Positions 55,143 through 64,000 of a stretch of DNA of 64,000 bases are shown here, in pieces. Below the pieces are notes generated by a model. The model was not told the origin of the DNA and ran no database searches. It saw only the letters and a list, made by a program, of their open reading frames with translations. The stretch covers positions 62,001 to 126,000 of the forward strand of contig NZ_JAQTNN010000007.1 of the NCBI RefSeq assembly GCF_028713855.1. The letters run 5' to 3'. Source of the DNA: Sulfuricurvum sp. Its GTDB lineage: Bacteria; Campylobacterota; Campylobacteria; Campylobacterales; Sulfurimonadaceae. Position 1 is the stretch's first letter. Every line of letters begins with the position of its first letter. Both the position numbers and the translations under genes were made by a program.

Positions 55143-55711
55143 AAAACCCCTTTGGTGCTGGGAACTCCGGCTCGATCATTTCGCACTAGTGCGCGGCGAA
55201 GCGCAACAGCGAGTGATTTAAAGGCCGCCTCAATGATATGGTGTTTGTTTTTACCGCGTTGCATAATAATATGCGCCGTAATGCCGGCATTAAAGGTAAC
55301 CGCACGGAAAAACTCTTCGGCAAGCTCTGTATCAAAAGCACCGATTTTTCCAGATACGGGGACATCATAAACTAAAAATGGACGATTGCTCAAGTCCAGA
55401 TCACAGCTTACTGCCGCTTCATCCATCACGATCATGGCGCTCCCGAATCGTTCCACTTTCTCAATCGGATAAATAGCGTCTCGCAATGCCTGACCTAATA
55501 CGATTCCGATATCTTCGACACTGTGATGATCATCAATTTGGATATCGCCGTCGCACGTTATGGATAAATCGATTTGCGCGTGTTTGGCAAAGCTCTCTAA
55601 CATATGATCCAAAAAGCCTACTTTGGTCGAAATCGAACTTTTACCCTCTCCCGCAATGGTGAGTGATAAATCAATATCGGTCTCTTTGGTTTGACGTTTT
55701 TTATGGATCAT
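55139..55711 (-). CDS. hisB: Imidazoleglycerol-phosphate dehydratase
   Basis: A 190-residue enzyme of monofunctional HisB length. STKVGFLDHMLESFAKHAQIDLSI and DDHHSVEDIGIVLGQALRDAI are the metal-binding signatures. A second half motif is FNAGITAHIIMQRGKNKHHIIEAAFKSLAVALRRAL. It performs a middle step of histidine biosynthesis; no other his genes are nearby. Confidence 0.96.
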   Translation of the reverse strand: MIHKKRQTKETDIDLSLTIAGEGKSSISTKVGFLDHMLESFAKHAQIDLSITCDGDIQIDDHHSVEDIGIVLGQALRDAIYPIEKVERFGSAMIVMDEAAVSCDLDLSNRPFLVYDVPVSGKIGAFDTELAEEFFRAVTFNAGITAHIIMQRGKNKHHIIEAAFKSLAVALRRALVRNDRAGVPSTKGVL

Positions 55712-55712
55712 A

Positions 55713-56522
55713 CTATTCCCCTATGATAAATGAGCCCTGAAAATAGCCCTTTGAAATGAAATCCCGTGCTTCGGCTTCCGATTTAAATCCGCTTAGCCAT
55801 ACACGAAATAAACGTTTGTTATTATACTCTGTATCTTTAATGATTGCAGAGTAGCCGTTGAAAGAAGCGTATTTTTGTTTCGTGAGGGATGCCCCTTCAA
55901 ACCGCTCAAATGAACCGATTTGGACAAAAAAGTTGTTTAGCACACTCTCTTTTGGCCCTTTGGCAATCGCTTGCATATCAATTCCGCGTGAGGATGAAGG
56001 TTCAAATCCTAATACTTCCAAGGTTACGTTTGCCGTCCCTTTTTGAGCCACACCGATTTGTTGAGCCGCCGCATACGACAAATCGATGATTCGGGTCTCT
56101 ACAAAAGGGCCTCGATCATTGATACGAACGATTGCTTGACTGCCGTTGTCGGTATTGGTTACACGTACAACCGTGTTCATCGGCAAGGTTTTATGAGCGG
56201 CAGTCATTGAATACATATCATACCCCTCTCCATTGGAGGTCGATTTTCCATGAAAATCATTTCCATACCAACTTGCTCTTCCGCTAAAGGTATCACCTAC
56301 TCGAACAACCGTAGGACAGTACTCTTTCCCCATTACCGTATACGGACGCATTGTTGCATGAAGTTCTCCGTTTGGTTTATAAACGCTTGAGGAGTTCATC
56401 GCCAATTGTTGGGAGGGGTATTTTTGTGAAGGTTTTAAGGATTGATACGAATACGATCCGCTTTTCGTCGTACATCCGCCAATCAGCAGTGTAAGACCTA
56501 CTAAAATAACCTTAATCAGCAA
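55713..56522 (-). CDS. rlpA: Septal ring lytic transglycosylase RlpA
   Basis: A 269-residue lipoprotein (LTLLIGGCTTKSG lipobox) with a double-psi barrel RlpA domain: GRASWYGNDFHGKSTSNGEGYDM, AHKTLPMNTVVRVTNTDNGSQ and RINDRGPFVETRIIDLSYAAA with the catalytic Glu/His/Asp residues. The C-terminal SPOR domain (NFFVQIGSFERFEGA...) binds denuded glycans at the septum. It overlaps the MltD-like gene by 11 bases. Confidence 0.92.
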   Translation of the reverse strand: MLIKVILVGLTLLIGGCTTKSGSYSYQSLKPSQKYPSQQLAMNSSSVYKPNGELHATMRPYTVMGKEYCPTVVRVGDTFSGRASWYGNDFHGKSTSNGEGYDMYSMTAAHKTLPMNTVVRVTNTDNGSQAIVRINDRGPFVETRIIDLSYAAAQQIGVAQKGTANVTLEVLGFEPSSSRGIDMQAIAKGPKESVLNNFFVQIGSFERFEGASLTKQKYASFNGYSAIIKDTEYNNKRLFRVWLSGFKSEAEARDFISKGYFQGSFIIGE

Positions 56523-57723
56523 CCTTTATTACCTCCCCTTCTTTAAGTACATTTGATGCAAACGGATTTTTAATTTTTAATTGTTCAATCGGCATATTAT
56601 ACAATGCGGCGACTGAAGCGAGGGTTTCTCCTGATTTAGCAGTATAAATACGTGGATTTTTTAAAAATGGTTTAGTGATCGGAATTTTTACCCGTCGATC
56701 AAGATTACGATCCTCATTGTCACCAATCATATTTTCCATCATAATCGAGTTTTTAGAGACATGGTAACGTTTGGAGAGCTGATCCAACGTTTCACCCGAT
56801 TTAACCCGATGCATAATAAAATAGCCTTGAATATCTTTGGGATGAAATTTTTCTTGAAAAGCTTCCAATTTATCTTTGGGAATATAGATAGGATAGGATT
56901 GTTCATTTGGCGGGGTTATCCCCTTTTTCAAATGGGTGTTCAGCCGGATAAGATTGGTTTTGGGCATCTCTAAGACGGCTGCAATACGGTCGATTTTTTC
57001 CCCTTTGGAAAGATAAACTGTCACAATCGGGTTTTCCACCGTTCCACTCATTGAAGAATATTGAGACATAAACGGATCTTCAGAACCTAAAAATGACAAG
57101 GCAACGATTTTACGAATATACTTTCGGCTCTCAGGAGGCAGGTAGGCACGCTTCGGATCGGCCAAAACAGCGAGTTCGCTCGATCCTGCCTTTTGAATCG
57201 CTCTGCTTAAACGACCATCACCACAATTGTAGGCGATTAACGCCAAATACCATTTGCCAAACTGTTTTTTTAAACTGCTCAAATACGCAATCGCCGCACG
57301 GGTCGATTTGACATGATCACGCCGCTCATCAACATACTGATTGATTTGAAGTCCCTGAAGTTTTCCCGTGCTCTCCATGAACTGCCATAATCCAGCCGCA
57401 CCTCGAGAAGAGGTAGTTTCGCCCTGTAATTGTGATTCCGTCAAAACCACAAATAAAAATTCACTCGGTAAATCGGATTGTGCGATGAGTGACGAAAGCA
57501 TAGGAAGGAGCAAGTTGGTATTTTCGGGTGAGTCTCCAAACCCTTGCAAAGCGTCTTCACGCTTCTTTTGTGAGTATATATCGTGTAAAAAAGGATCAGA
57601 TAAAAAAGAGGCAGGAATATCAAAATGGCGTAAGATATCAATTTTATTACGGTCATTCAGATTAAATCCGACCCCGTTAAGCATTAGAGGAATGAGCATT
57701 AGTATCAGTAAAACCGTTCTCAT
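56512..57723 (-). CDS. mltD: MltD-like membrane-bound lytic transglycosylase with LysM
   Basis: From ATG 57723 (MRTVLLILMLIPLML signal) the product is 403 residues. An SLT domain is at ~85-200: LTESQLQGETTSSRGAAGLWQFMESTG (catalytic Glu) and ALIAYNCGDGRLSRAI. Two LysM repeats follow near the C-terminus (YFIMHRVKSGETLDQLSKRYHVS and IYTAKSGETLASVAALYNM). It cleaves peptidoglycan. The longer frame to 57762 is not needed. Confidence 0.93.
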   Translation of the reverse strand: MRTVLLILMLIPLMLNGVGFNLNDRNKIDILRHFDIPASFLSDPFLHDIYSQKKREDALQGFGDSPENTNLLLPMLSSLIAQSDLPSEFLFVVLTESQLQGETTSSRGAAGLWQFMESTGKLQGLQINQYVDERRDHVKSTRAAIAYLSSLKKQFGKWYLALIAYNCGDGRLSRAIQKAGSSELAVLADPKRAYLPPESRKYIRKIVALSFLGSEDPFMSQYSSMSGTVENPIVTVYLSKGEKIDRIAAVLEMPKTNLIRLNTHLKKGITPPNEQSYPIYIPKDKLEAFQEKFHPKDIQGYFIMHRVKSGETLDQLSKRYHVSKNSIMMENMIGDNEDRNLDRRVKIPITKPFLKNPRIYTAKSGETLASVAALYNMPIEQLKIKNPFASNVLKEGEVIKVAD

Positions 57724-57733
57724 CCCATACCTA

Positions 57734-58510
57734 CTATCCAAACCCAAATAACTTTTTGGCATTACATGTTGTAATAGCCTCTATCTCTTCGGTAGTTAGA
57801 GTCAGCAATTCAGCCATTTTATCGGCGATAAATCGGGTGTAAGCGCTCTCATTGCGGCTCCCTCGATGCGGATGGGGCGTAAGATAAGGACCGTCTGTTT
57901 CAATCAGCAATTTGTCCTGAGGAATACGGTGGAGAATATTGACCAGTTTTTTAGCATTTTGAAACGTTACAACCCCACCGATTCCAAAATAAAAGTTTTC
58001 ATTTGCAAGGCTAAGAAGTTCATCATCGGCATTATAGCAGTGTAGAACTCCCCCTATTTCTCCGGCATCCTCTTCCAAAAGGATCATTTTGGCATCGTGG
58101 CTCGCATCACGAATATGGACAATCAGCGGTTTTTTTACCTTTTTGGCAAACCGGATATGAGAGCGAAATACTTCGTCTTGACGCATTTTTTCGATGTGTT
58201 TTTCCGCATCACTCCCCTCTAGACGAAAATAATCCAAACCGCACTCTCCAATAGCCACACATTTTGGATGAGCGGCATACGCTTCAAAATCGACGGCTTC
58301 CATATGTTCCATATCATACGGGTGAACTCCTACGGCAAAATAAACGTCGCTATATTGTTCACAAATTTCTACCGCACGTTGCAGCGTTGCAGGGTGTGCT
58401 CCCGGAATAATAAAGGATTCAACACCCGCTTCGTGTGCACGTGTGATCATCGCATCAAAATCATCACGGTAGCGTTCGTCATCAAGATGGACATGGGTAT
58501 CGATAATCAT
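57734..58510 (-). CDS. tatD: TatD family metal-dependent hydrolase
   Basis: A 258-residue TIM-barrel enzyme: IIDTHVHLDD (HxH), VGVHPYDM, GECGLDYFR, LIVHIRDA, HCYNADDE and LIETDGPYLTPHPHRG. TatD is a metal-dependent DNase/hydrolase. It overlaps recN by 4 bases. Confidence 0.95.
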   Translation of the reverse strand: MIIDTHVHLDDERYRDDFDAMITRAHEAGVESFIIPGAHPATLQRAVEICEQYSDVYFAVGVHPYDMEHMEAVDFEAYAAHPKCVAIGECGLDYFRLEGSDAEKHIEKMRQDEVFRSHIRFAKKVKKPLIVHIRDASHDAKMILLEEDAGEIGGVLHCYNADDELLSLANENFYFGIGGVVTFQNAKKLVNILHRIPQDKLLIETDGPYLTPHPHRGSRNESAYTRFIADKMAELLTLTTEEIEAITTCNAKKLFGFG

Positions 58511-60048
58511 ACGGTTCCTTTGGAGCGTTCAAATAAATCTCGGGCAAACCCCCGTGCTTCTTCGCTGATCGCATCCCCGCTGATAATACGGGCAATCTCT
58601 TCAATTCTCTCAGCCTCGTTCAACTCACGAACACGGCTTTCATCATCTTTATAAATCAAAAAGTGCTGTTGCCCCATCGAAGTAAGCTGCGGTTGATGCG
58701 ATATTACGAAAATCTGATAGCGTGAGGAGAGGTGTCTGAGAACTCGGGCAACACTCATTGATTCCTCTCCGCTGAGATTAGCATCGATTTCATCAAGCAT
58801 CAGGACGCCACCGCTGTTTTCCATACTCTCAACGCCCAAAGCCAAGAGAGCAAGTCGAAGTCGATTAAACTCACCGGAGCTGAGTTTATCCAATTTTGTC
58901 CCTGCCAACCCCAATACCGCTTTATCCGACCCGGATCCATTTAATTCACACGTTTCAAGTTCCAATGACGCTTCGCGAAGGTAAAGCATTCCCAAATAAC
59001 TGTTAAGTTTATCCAGCGTTTCACCAAGAATGGCTCGACGTTTTAATGAAATCTCAGTTGAGCCCATATCGAGTGACGCTTTTAATGCGGAGATTTGTTT
59101 CGTTAAATCACTTTTTGAGTGTTCAATCGTCTGATAAGAGTCAAGTTCTAACGCTTTTTGATCACGATAGGCCAACGCTTCTTCAACACTGCCATAACGA
59201 CGTTTGAGTTCAGATATCTGCTCGATTCGATCCAACACCGATTCGACTGAAATCTCTTCGAGTTCCTCCATACGCTCCAATGAGCTTTCCAAAACACTGC
59301 GAAGGTCATTCATGGTATCATCGAAAAATGCGCTATCAACTTCTAGCAGTCCCAATACCGAACTGACATGTGATTCGTAAGAAAAAATCCCTTGTGCCTG
59401 TACGATAGCGGTTTCAATTTTCTCTTTTTTAGAGAGCTGCTTTTTAATAAGATTTAACTCTTCATCTTCTCCGACACGCGGTTTAATCGCATCGATTTTT
59501 CCAATCTCATAAAGGGCGAATTCTTTTAGTTCTGCGAGATGCTTTTCTTTCTCTTCAATGCTCCGCAACTGATCAGTAAGCGTTTTGAATTCAGCAAATT
59601 TAGTACGATGATTTTCCAAGATTGAAGCATATTGAGGAGTTCGCATACTGATTCGTTCATCAATAATCTTTAAAATGGCCGACGGTTCAAAATCACTGTA
59701 ATCTTTAAGACTCAAATGACGAAGGTAATCGGAGCTGATCGACTCCATCGAACTTTTAGAGGTGCTTTGATTGTTGATAAAATAACGGGTCTTCTCTTTT
59801 TTGACATGGCGAAAAATGTTAATCGGCTCATTTTGAAGACCGTAGCGTTCTTCATCGATATCCCAAGCAACGCTCGATTCACAGACCTGTGCTTCGACAT
59901 TATCTAAACCTACTGAAGCCAAGATAGAACGCATCAGTATCGATTTACCACTTCCACTGGGTCCCGTAAACACTACAAGTCCGGGGTGAAACTCCAAATC
60001 TGCTTCTTTAAAAGTCAAAAACTCTTTAAGGTAAAATCGCTCAATCAC
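58507..60048 (-). CDS. recN: DNA repair protein RecN
   Basis: A 513-residue SMC-like ATPase with Walker A VFTGPSGSGKSILMRS, a long coiled-coil middle, the ABC signature KLSSGEFNRLRLALLAL and Walker B LMLDEIDANLSGEES. It organises broken DNA ends for recombination repair. Overlaps tatD and lies 3 bases from nadK. Confidence 0.95.
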   Translation of the reverse strand: MIERFYLKEFLTFKEADLEFHPGLVVFTGPSGSGKSILMRSILASVGLDNVEAQVCESSVAWDIDEERYGLQNEPINIFRHVKKEKTRYFINNQSTSKSSMESISSDYLRHLSLKDYSDFEPSAILKIIDERISMRTPQYASILENHRTKFAEFKTLTDQLRSIEEKEKHLAELKEFALYEIGKIDAIKPRVGEDEELNLIKKQLSKKEKIETAIVQAQGIFSYESHVSSVLGLLEVDSAFFDDTMNDLRSVLESSLERMEELEEISVESVLDRIEQISELKRRYGSVEEALAYRDQKALELDSYQTIEHSKSDLTKQISALKASLDMGSTEISLKRRAILGETLDKLNSYLGMLYLREASLELETCELNGSGSDKAVLGLAGTKLDKLSSGEFNRLRLALLALGVESMENSGGVLMLDEIDANLSGEESMSVARVLRHLSSRYQIFVISHQPQLTSMGQQHFLIYKDDESRVRELNEAERIEEIARIISGDAISEEARGFARDLFERSKGTV

Positions 60049-60051
60049 CGA

Positions 60052-60906
60052 TTAATTCCCCCATCCTAATTTCTCTTTAAGTACTTCAAAATAGTTGAAT
60101 TCCTTACGATGTATCAGGTGTGCGGCTCCACTGGCAAGTTTAATATGAACCGTATCGTTCTCACTGATTTCAACCAAATCCTGACCGTCAACGATAACCA
60201 ATGCCGAGGGATCAGGCGTTTTCATCTCGATCTCAAAATGCCCCGGTAAAACGACAGGACGCTGCGTGAGGGAATGGGGACAGATCGGAGTGAGGGCAAA
60301 CACCCGCGTCAGAGGAAACAGTACCGGTCCACCTGCGGAGAGGTTATAGGCGGTCGAACCTGTCGGAGTCGAGACGACAACACCGTCACCGTAATAAGTA
60401 TTAAAACTTCGACCATCGATAAACGTTTCCAAACGGATCATTTTAGCGATGGAGGGACGGGTGAGGACGATATCATTAAAGGCAAAAATCTCACTCTCGC
60501 CGTTTGGGGTAACAATCGTCGCTTGGAGGACGGCACGCTGATCAATACGATAGTCTCCCGCTAGCAGCTTATCAACAAATAATTCGAGTTCCGCAAAATC
60601 CAGATCAGCTAAAAATCCCAATTTTCCGGCATGAATACCCAGTACAGGCAGCTGATATCGATACGATCGTCGTACCGCAGAGATGAGTGTCCCGTCTCCG
60701 CCGATTGTGACGAGGAAATCGCTGTTTTGGCACATCATATCAAACGGCTGTCCCATGACATCGATCATACCGCCGCTAATATTGTCGATTATGACTTCAA
60801 TACCACGCGATTCAAATATCCGCTTGGCTTCAAAAAACATCTCTTTGAGTTCCGGTGTTGAGGGGCGAAGGAGCATGCCGACACGTTTAATATTAGTTAA
60901 TTTCAA
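60052..60906 (-). CDS. nadK: NAD kinase
   Basis: A 284-residue ATP-NAD kinase with LVTIGGDGTLISAVR, GIHAGKLGFLADL, AFNDIVLTRPSIAKMI and GDGVVVSTPTGSTAYNLSAGGP. It makes NADP. Start is TTG at 60906 (no upstream ATG in frame), with GAGGGG ~8 bases ahead. A minus-strand TATAAT at 60934-60939 marks its promoter, so it heads the 13-gene run down to mrdA. Confidence 0.93.
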   Translation of the reverse strand: MKLTNIKRVGMLLRPSTPELKEMFFEAKRIFESRGIEVIIDNISGGMIDVMGQPFDMMCQNSDFLVTIGGDGTLISAVRRSYRYQLPVLGIHAGKLGFLADLDFAELELFVDKLLAGDYRIDQRAVLQATIVTPNGESEIFAFNDIVLTRPSIAKMIRLETFIDGRSFNTYYGDGVVVSTPTGSTAYNLSAGGPVLFPLTRVFALTPICPHSLTQRPVVLPGHFEIEMKTPDPSALVIVDGQDLVEISENDTVHIKLASGAAHLIHRKEFNYFEVLKEKLGWGN

Positions 60907-60933
60907 TATTTATTCCCCTCTTTGTTTGACTCT

Positions 60934-60939
60934 ATTATA
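60934..60939 (-). promoter_or_regulatory. -10 box of the nadK-mrdA run
   Basis: TATAAT on the minus strand 28 bases before the nadK start; genes downstream to 50368 overlap or lie within about 10 bases of each other. Confidence 0.6.
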
Positions 60940-60957
60940 GCCAAAATGAAAAACAGG

Positions 60958-61851
60958 TCAAAAAATATGGCTATTTCCCTCAAAATATTCTAGAGCTATC
61001 CCCTCACGCAGTCCGTCATCAATGATAATGGCCTCGTGAGCATCCAATGCTTTGTAAATCGACGTTACCATCAATATTCCCGCTACTATAAGCTTTTCTC
61101 GCCCTACACCGACATAGCGTGCACGACTTCGTTCGTCCATATTCAGCAGTTCACTGTAGACACGATAACAATCTTCCAACCGTAGACGATACCCATTTAT
61201 TTTTTCAGGATCATAACTATCATAATCCATTCCGTTCAGATACGCTGCAATCGTTGTCGGTGTTCCTGCAGTTAAAATCAACACTTTTATAAAACTATTA
61301 TTTAAAGATTTACGTACTTTATCCGTAAACAATTGAATTTTTTTATCCAATTGATCCGAAGAACTAGCACTCTCCGATAATGTCACGATTCCCATATTTA
61401 AGCTTACCGACTGAACCGCTCCATTAGTAAATCGAATTAACTCCGTCGAACCTCCGCCAATATCGGCTAACACAAATGACGAGGGGGCAATCCCTAACTT
61501 ATCCAGACGATTTTGAACAGCAAGAAGGGTTAAATCAGCCTCTTTTTGCGCATCGATAATCGTAAATCGTATACCAGTCTCAGTCTCTATTGCGTCAAGA
61601 ATCTGATTCGCATTTAAAGCTATACGCATTGCGGCAGTCGTATAGCCTACGATATCGTGAGCTGTAAAGTCGATCTTCGTTTTCGCTTCACGGATAGCAG
61701 TAAGAATCCGTTCAAGCGCTTTGTCACCGATTTGCTGTGTATCTAAAAGCAATTCTGCCGTTTTAACGATTTTCTCAAAACTTTTGCCCCAATGCCGACC
61801 GTCATATTCGATAAAACGGATCGTATTGGAACCCAAATCAATAGCAATCAT
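60958..61851 (-). CDS. Ppx/GppA family phosphatase
   Basis: A 297-residue acetate/sugar kinase-fold protein with IDLGSNTIRFIEYDG (phosphate 1), FVLADIGGGSTELIRF (phosphate 2), and ILTAGTPTTIAAYL. It lacks the extra C-terminal HD-like domain of long Ppx enzymes. It degrades polyphosphate or pppGpp. It ends one base from the WD40 gene, with which it is probably cotranscribed. Confidence 0.92.
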   Translation of the reverse strand: MIAIDLGSNTIRFIEYDGRHWGKSFEKIVKTAELLLDTQQIGDKALERILTAIREAKTKIDFTAHDIVGYTTAAMRIALNANQILDAIETETGIRFTIIDAQKEADLTLLAVQNRLDKLGIAPSSFVLADIGGGSTELIRFTNGAVQSVSLNMGIVTLSESASSSDQLDKKIQLFTDKVRKSLNNSFIKVLILTAGTPTTIAAYLNGMDYDSYDPEKINGYRLRLEDCYRVYSELLNMDERSRARYVGVGREKLIVAGILMVTSIYKALDAHEAIIIDDGLREGIALEYFEGNSHIF

Positions 61852-63981
61852 TTAGACACCGACGGTAATATCATCAATCTGAATCGCAGGCGTCCAAGAA
61901 TCGTATGATCCTTGTTTCAACATATCGAAATCGAGTTTTGTCGGATACTTATTTTTAAAATAATCAAATACGCCCATGATCCCCTCATCGATGCCAAACA
62001 AACCGACGTATTGGCGGATTCCACGTTCAATCACATCCTGAGAAGCGTTAGTACGCAGCTTTTGTTCCAACTGAACACAGTACGCTTGCGCCATTACACT
62101 GGCAATAGCAGAAAATTTGGCATTTATCCCTCGATAAGGTTCAAAGGCATTGAACGTTTCCTGCGCAAGTCCTTTGGCTGCAAATTTCTGAGCTTGATCC
62201 ACGATCGCATTCCAATGACGCTCCAAACCTTGTGCTTCCGGAGTCTCATACAATAATGGATACGAACTAAGATAGGCAAAAGCATTGGCAAGATTGTTTG
62301 AAGTAATCGAATCGTAAAAAAGATGTTTTACCCGGATAGTATCGGCCATTTCTTGTGCTTCTGCTGCATAATCAGGGAAAGCAAGCAAAATCTCGCACGC
62401 TTTTCTAGCTGTTGCATATTCCCCCTCAACATATCCTTTATGTGCCTGAATATAAAGTTTATCGGCATAATCCATAATGGTGCTGTATTCAGAAAACTCT
62501 TTCAAAAACGGATGTGCTTTAATCAAATCGAAAAATTTATAAAAATCTCGTTGAGCAATTACCCTTTTCATAAAGTCAAACATCCGACGCTCTTCGAAAA
62601 GTTGCTGGATTAACATAGTTTTATCGGATATCCCCCGAAACGGAGCTAACAACTGACGCGCCTGCTCTTCGCCGTTAGGTTTTGAAATCAACTCTTGCGC
62701 TTTTAAAAAAAGTTTTTTCCATTTCAATTCAATAGCACGAAACGGTTCTGAATCTTGAAATGCAGGATACTGTTTAGCCATTGAATACGCCAAGGTAAAT
62801 CGCCCTTCATTAATAGCGGTTTGAAATTGGGGATATTTTTCATAATCATGGAGTATTTGGGTGATCATCCCATTTTTTTTAGGAATGCCGGCAAACATAT
62901 TTAGAATTTCTTTGGCTTTCGAACGCTCCCCTTTTTCAAGATACGCACGCACTTTTTCAAGCACCTCGGACCAAATACGTTCTGCTGCTTCGTAAGGTTT
63001 GGAATAAAGTAGGATAGGATTTTCTTCTACGACATCGTAGAATGCTTTATACTGACGGTCACGAAGCATTTGTAAATACACCTCTTCCTTTCCGAAAAGC
63101 GAATAGATACGGACGTTTCCTTCGGTCGTACCTATTGCCAAGCGGAATGGATTCTCTAAAAAAGCCAACGAGGTAATTGACTCGGCCTCTTTAATATATC
63201 GTTGTTTAACCTGTTCAAATGTCTGTAAATCATACAATCCGACATACCCGAGCTTTGTTCCCACAAAAGCAAATCGTTTATCGCGGCTTATGGTCATCGT
63301 TGTAATATCATCGGTCATTTTACTCATACGTTTGATAATTTTACCGTTACGGATATCCCATACAATCAATGTTCCCTCTTTATCGGCTGAGAGAATTTTT
63401 GCCTCAGGTAAAAAGAGAATTTTCACGACTGCACTGGTATGACCACGCAGTTTTATCGGCTGTTTCATGGTTGCCGTATTGAGTATGTTTATCGTTTTAT
63501 CATAACTTCCCGTAGCTATCCATTGTCCGTGATCATCAAATGTGACTGTACTGATAAAATCCATATGAGGTGGCATAGAAAATGCCAAACGGGAGGTTTC
63601 AAGCACCCATCCAAACGTTTTCCCATCTTGTCCGCACGTTACACAATAACGGCCGATCGGATCCAATACGACACTCTCGATATCACCTTGATGACGTCCC
63701 ACTTTATAAAGCAGCTCTTTTTTAGGGATATTAAAAAGAGCTGCTTTTCCTGTACCCGGAATGATTGACATCGAATACTCACCGTCGGGTGTCATATCGA
63801 CATGAGAACCGACAATGCGTTCATGCGTAATATTGCTTTTGAACCCGCCCACAATCGCATACGTATTCAGATCGATGATCCGAAGAGCATTTTGTGAATC
63901 GATAATACCCATTTGGCCGTGGCTGAGTGCTTTTAGCATCAGTATGGGTTGTTTAATATTTAATAATTTTAAAACGTCCAT
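61852..63981 (-). CDS. WD40-repeat protein with helical C-terminal half
   Basis: A 709-residue cytoplasmic protein. Residues ~10-310 contain seven or so WD40-type blades (for example YKVGRHQGDIESVVLDPIGRYCVTCGQDGKTFGW, QWIATGSYDKTINIL, AKILSADKEGTLIVWD). The rest is a TPR/HEAT-like helical solenoid that lists repeated 'A.E.L..F' helices. It is a likely scaffold for protein complexes. AAGGAAAAGCGGAG precedes its ATG. Common in Campylobacterota but without an assigned role that I know. Confidence 0.88.
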   Translation of the reverse strand: MDVLKLLNIKQPILMLKALSHGQMGIIDSQNALRIIDLNTYAIVGGFKSNITHERIVGSHVDMTPDGEYSMSIIPGTGKAALFNIPKKELLYKVGRHQGDIESVVLDPIGRYCVTCGQDGKTFGWVLETSRLAFSMPPHMDFISTVTFDDHGQWIATGSYDKTINILNTATMKQPIKLRGHTSAVVKILFLPEAKILSADKEGTLIVWDIRNGKIIKRMSKMTDDITTMTISRDKRFAFVGTKLGYVGLYDLQTFEQVKQRYIKEAESITSLAFLENPFRLAIGTTEGNVRIYSLFGKEEVYLQMLRDRQYKAFYDVVEENPILLYSKPYEAAERIWSEVLEKVRAYLEKGERSKAKEILNMFAGIPKKNGMITQILHDYEKYPQFQTAINEGRFTLAYSMAKQYPAFQDSEPFRAIELKWKKLFLKAQELISKPNGEEQARQLLAPFRGISDKTMLIQQLFEERRMFDFMKRVIAQRDFYKFFDLIKAHPFLKEFSEYSTIMDYADKLYIQAHKGYVEGEYATARKACEILLAFPDYAAEAQEMADTIRVKHLFYDSITSNNLANAFAYLSSYPLLYETPEAQGLERHWNAIVDQAQKFAAKGLAQETFNAFEPYRGINAKFSAIASVMAQAYCVQLEQKLRTNASQDVIERGIRQYVGLFGIDEGIMGVFDYFKNKYPTKLDFDMLKQGSYDSWTPAIQIDDITVGV

Positions 63982-64000
63982 ACTCCGCTTTTCCTTTAGT

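Noticed and set aside
1-64000. CRISPR arrays, insertion sequences, rRNA operons
   Set aside because: No regular spaced repeats, no transposase-like product, and no rRNA-like sequence were found.

Overview
The window looks like a chromosomal segment of a free-living, diazotrophic Campylobacterota bacterium, most likely Sulfuricurvum/Sulfurimonas-like. This is inferred from protein character and gene content: CetA/CetB-type energy taxis proteins, GltX with tRNA-Glu, PBP2 beside a MreD-like protein, many CBS/GGDEF and PAS signalling proteins, and moderate G+C. It is not a database result. No rRNA, CRISPR array or insertion sequence was seen.

Region 1 (1-22030) is one flank of a nitrogen-fixation cluster. 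It holds nifT, the sigma-54 activator nifA, nifQ and nifO, with a thiol-peroxidase-like protein, ankyrin protein, SagB-type nitroreductase, alanine dehydrogenase, a fumarate-reductase-like flavoprotein and a MoxR ATPase/VWA protein pair among them. An AraC regulator and two tandem CBS-GGDEF diguanylate cyclases sit beside nifA. A MazEF pair, an M29-like peptidase, a flavodiiron protein and a three-gene taxis module (PAS protein, CZB-type MCP, membrane-free double sensor protein) interrupt the cluster. The structural genes nifHDK are not in the window.

Region 2 (22031-38200) is core genome: a REC-ribbon-helix-helix regulator, tRNA-Glu(UUC), a KtrB/KtrA potassium transporter, gltX, yggT, a lytic transglycosylase, a FecR/OmpA/CHASE2-kinase operon, mobB-fbp-(small Cys protein)-metG, a MurF-N-like protein, a YgjP-like protease and queC.

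Region 3 (38236-49942) is an integrated mobile element of about 11.7 kb bounded by an 18-bp direct repeat. It carries a tyrosine integrase, a small DNA-binding protein, a rolling-circle type Rep, a candidate ssDNA-binding protein, a hairpin-rich origin-like region, an unknown 373-residue protein and an AT-rich type III-like Mod/Res restriction system. No coat, assembly or mobilisation genes are visible. The right repeat ends one base before the ybeY start codon and contains its likely -10 box.

Region 4 (49944-64000) is core genome: ybeY, then a tightly packed 13-gene minus-strand run for cell envelope and housekeeping (nadK, recN, tatD, mltD-like, rlpA, hisB, kdsC, lptC, lptA, engB, a GNAT enzyme, a MreD-like protein, mrdA), and finally ppx/gppA and a WD40 protein.
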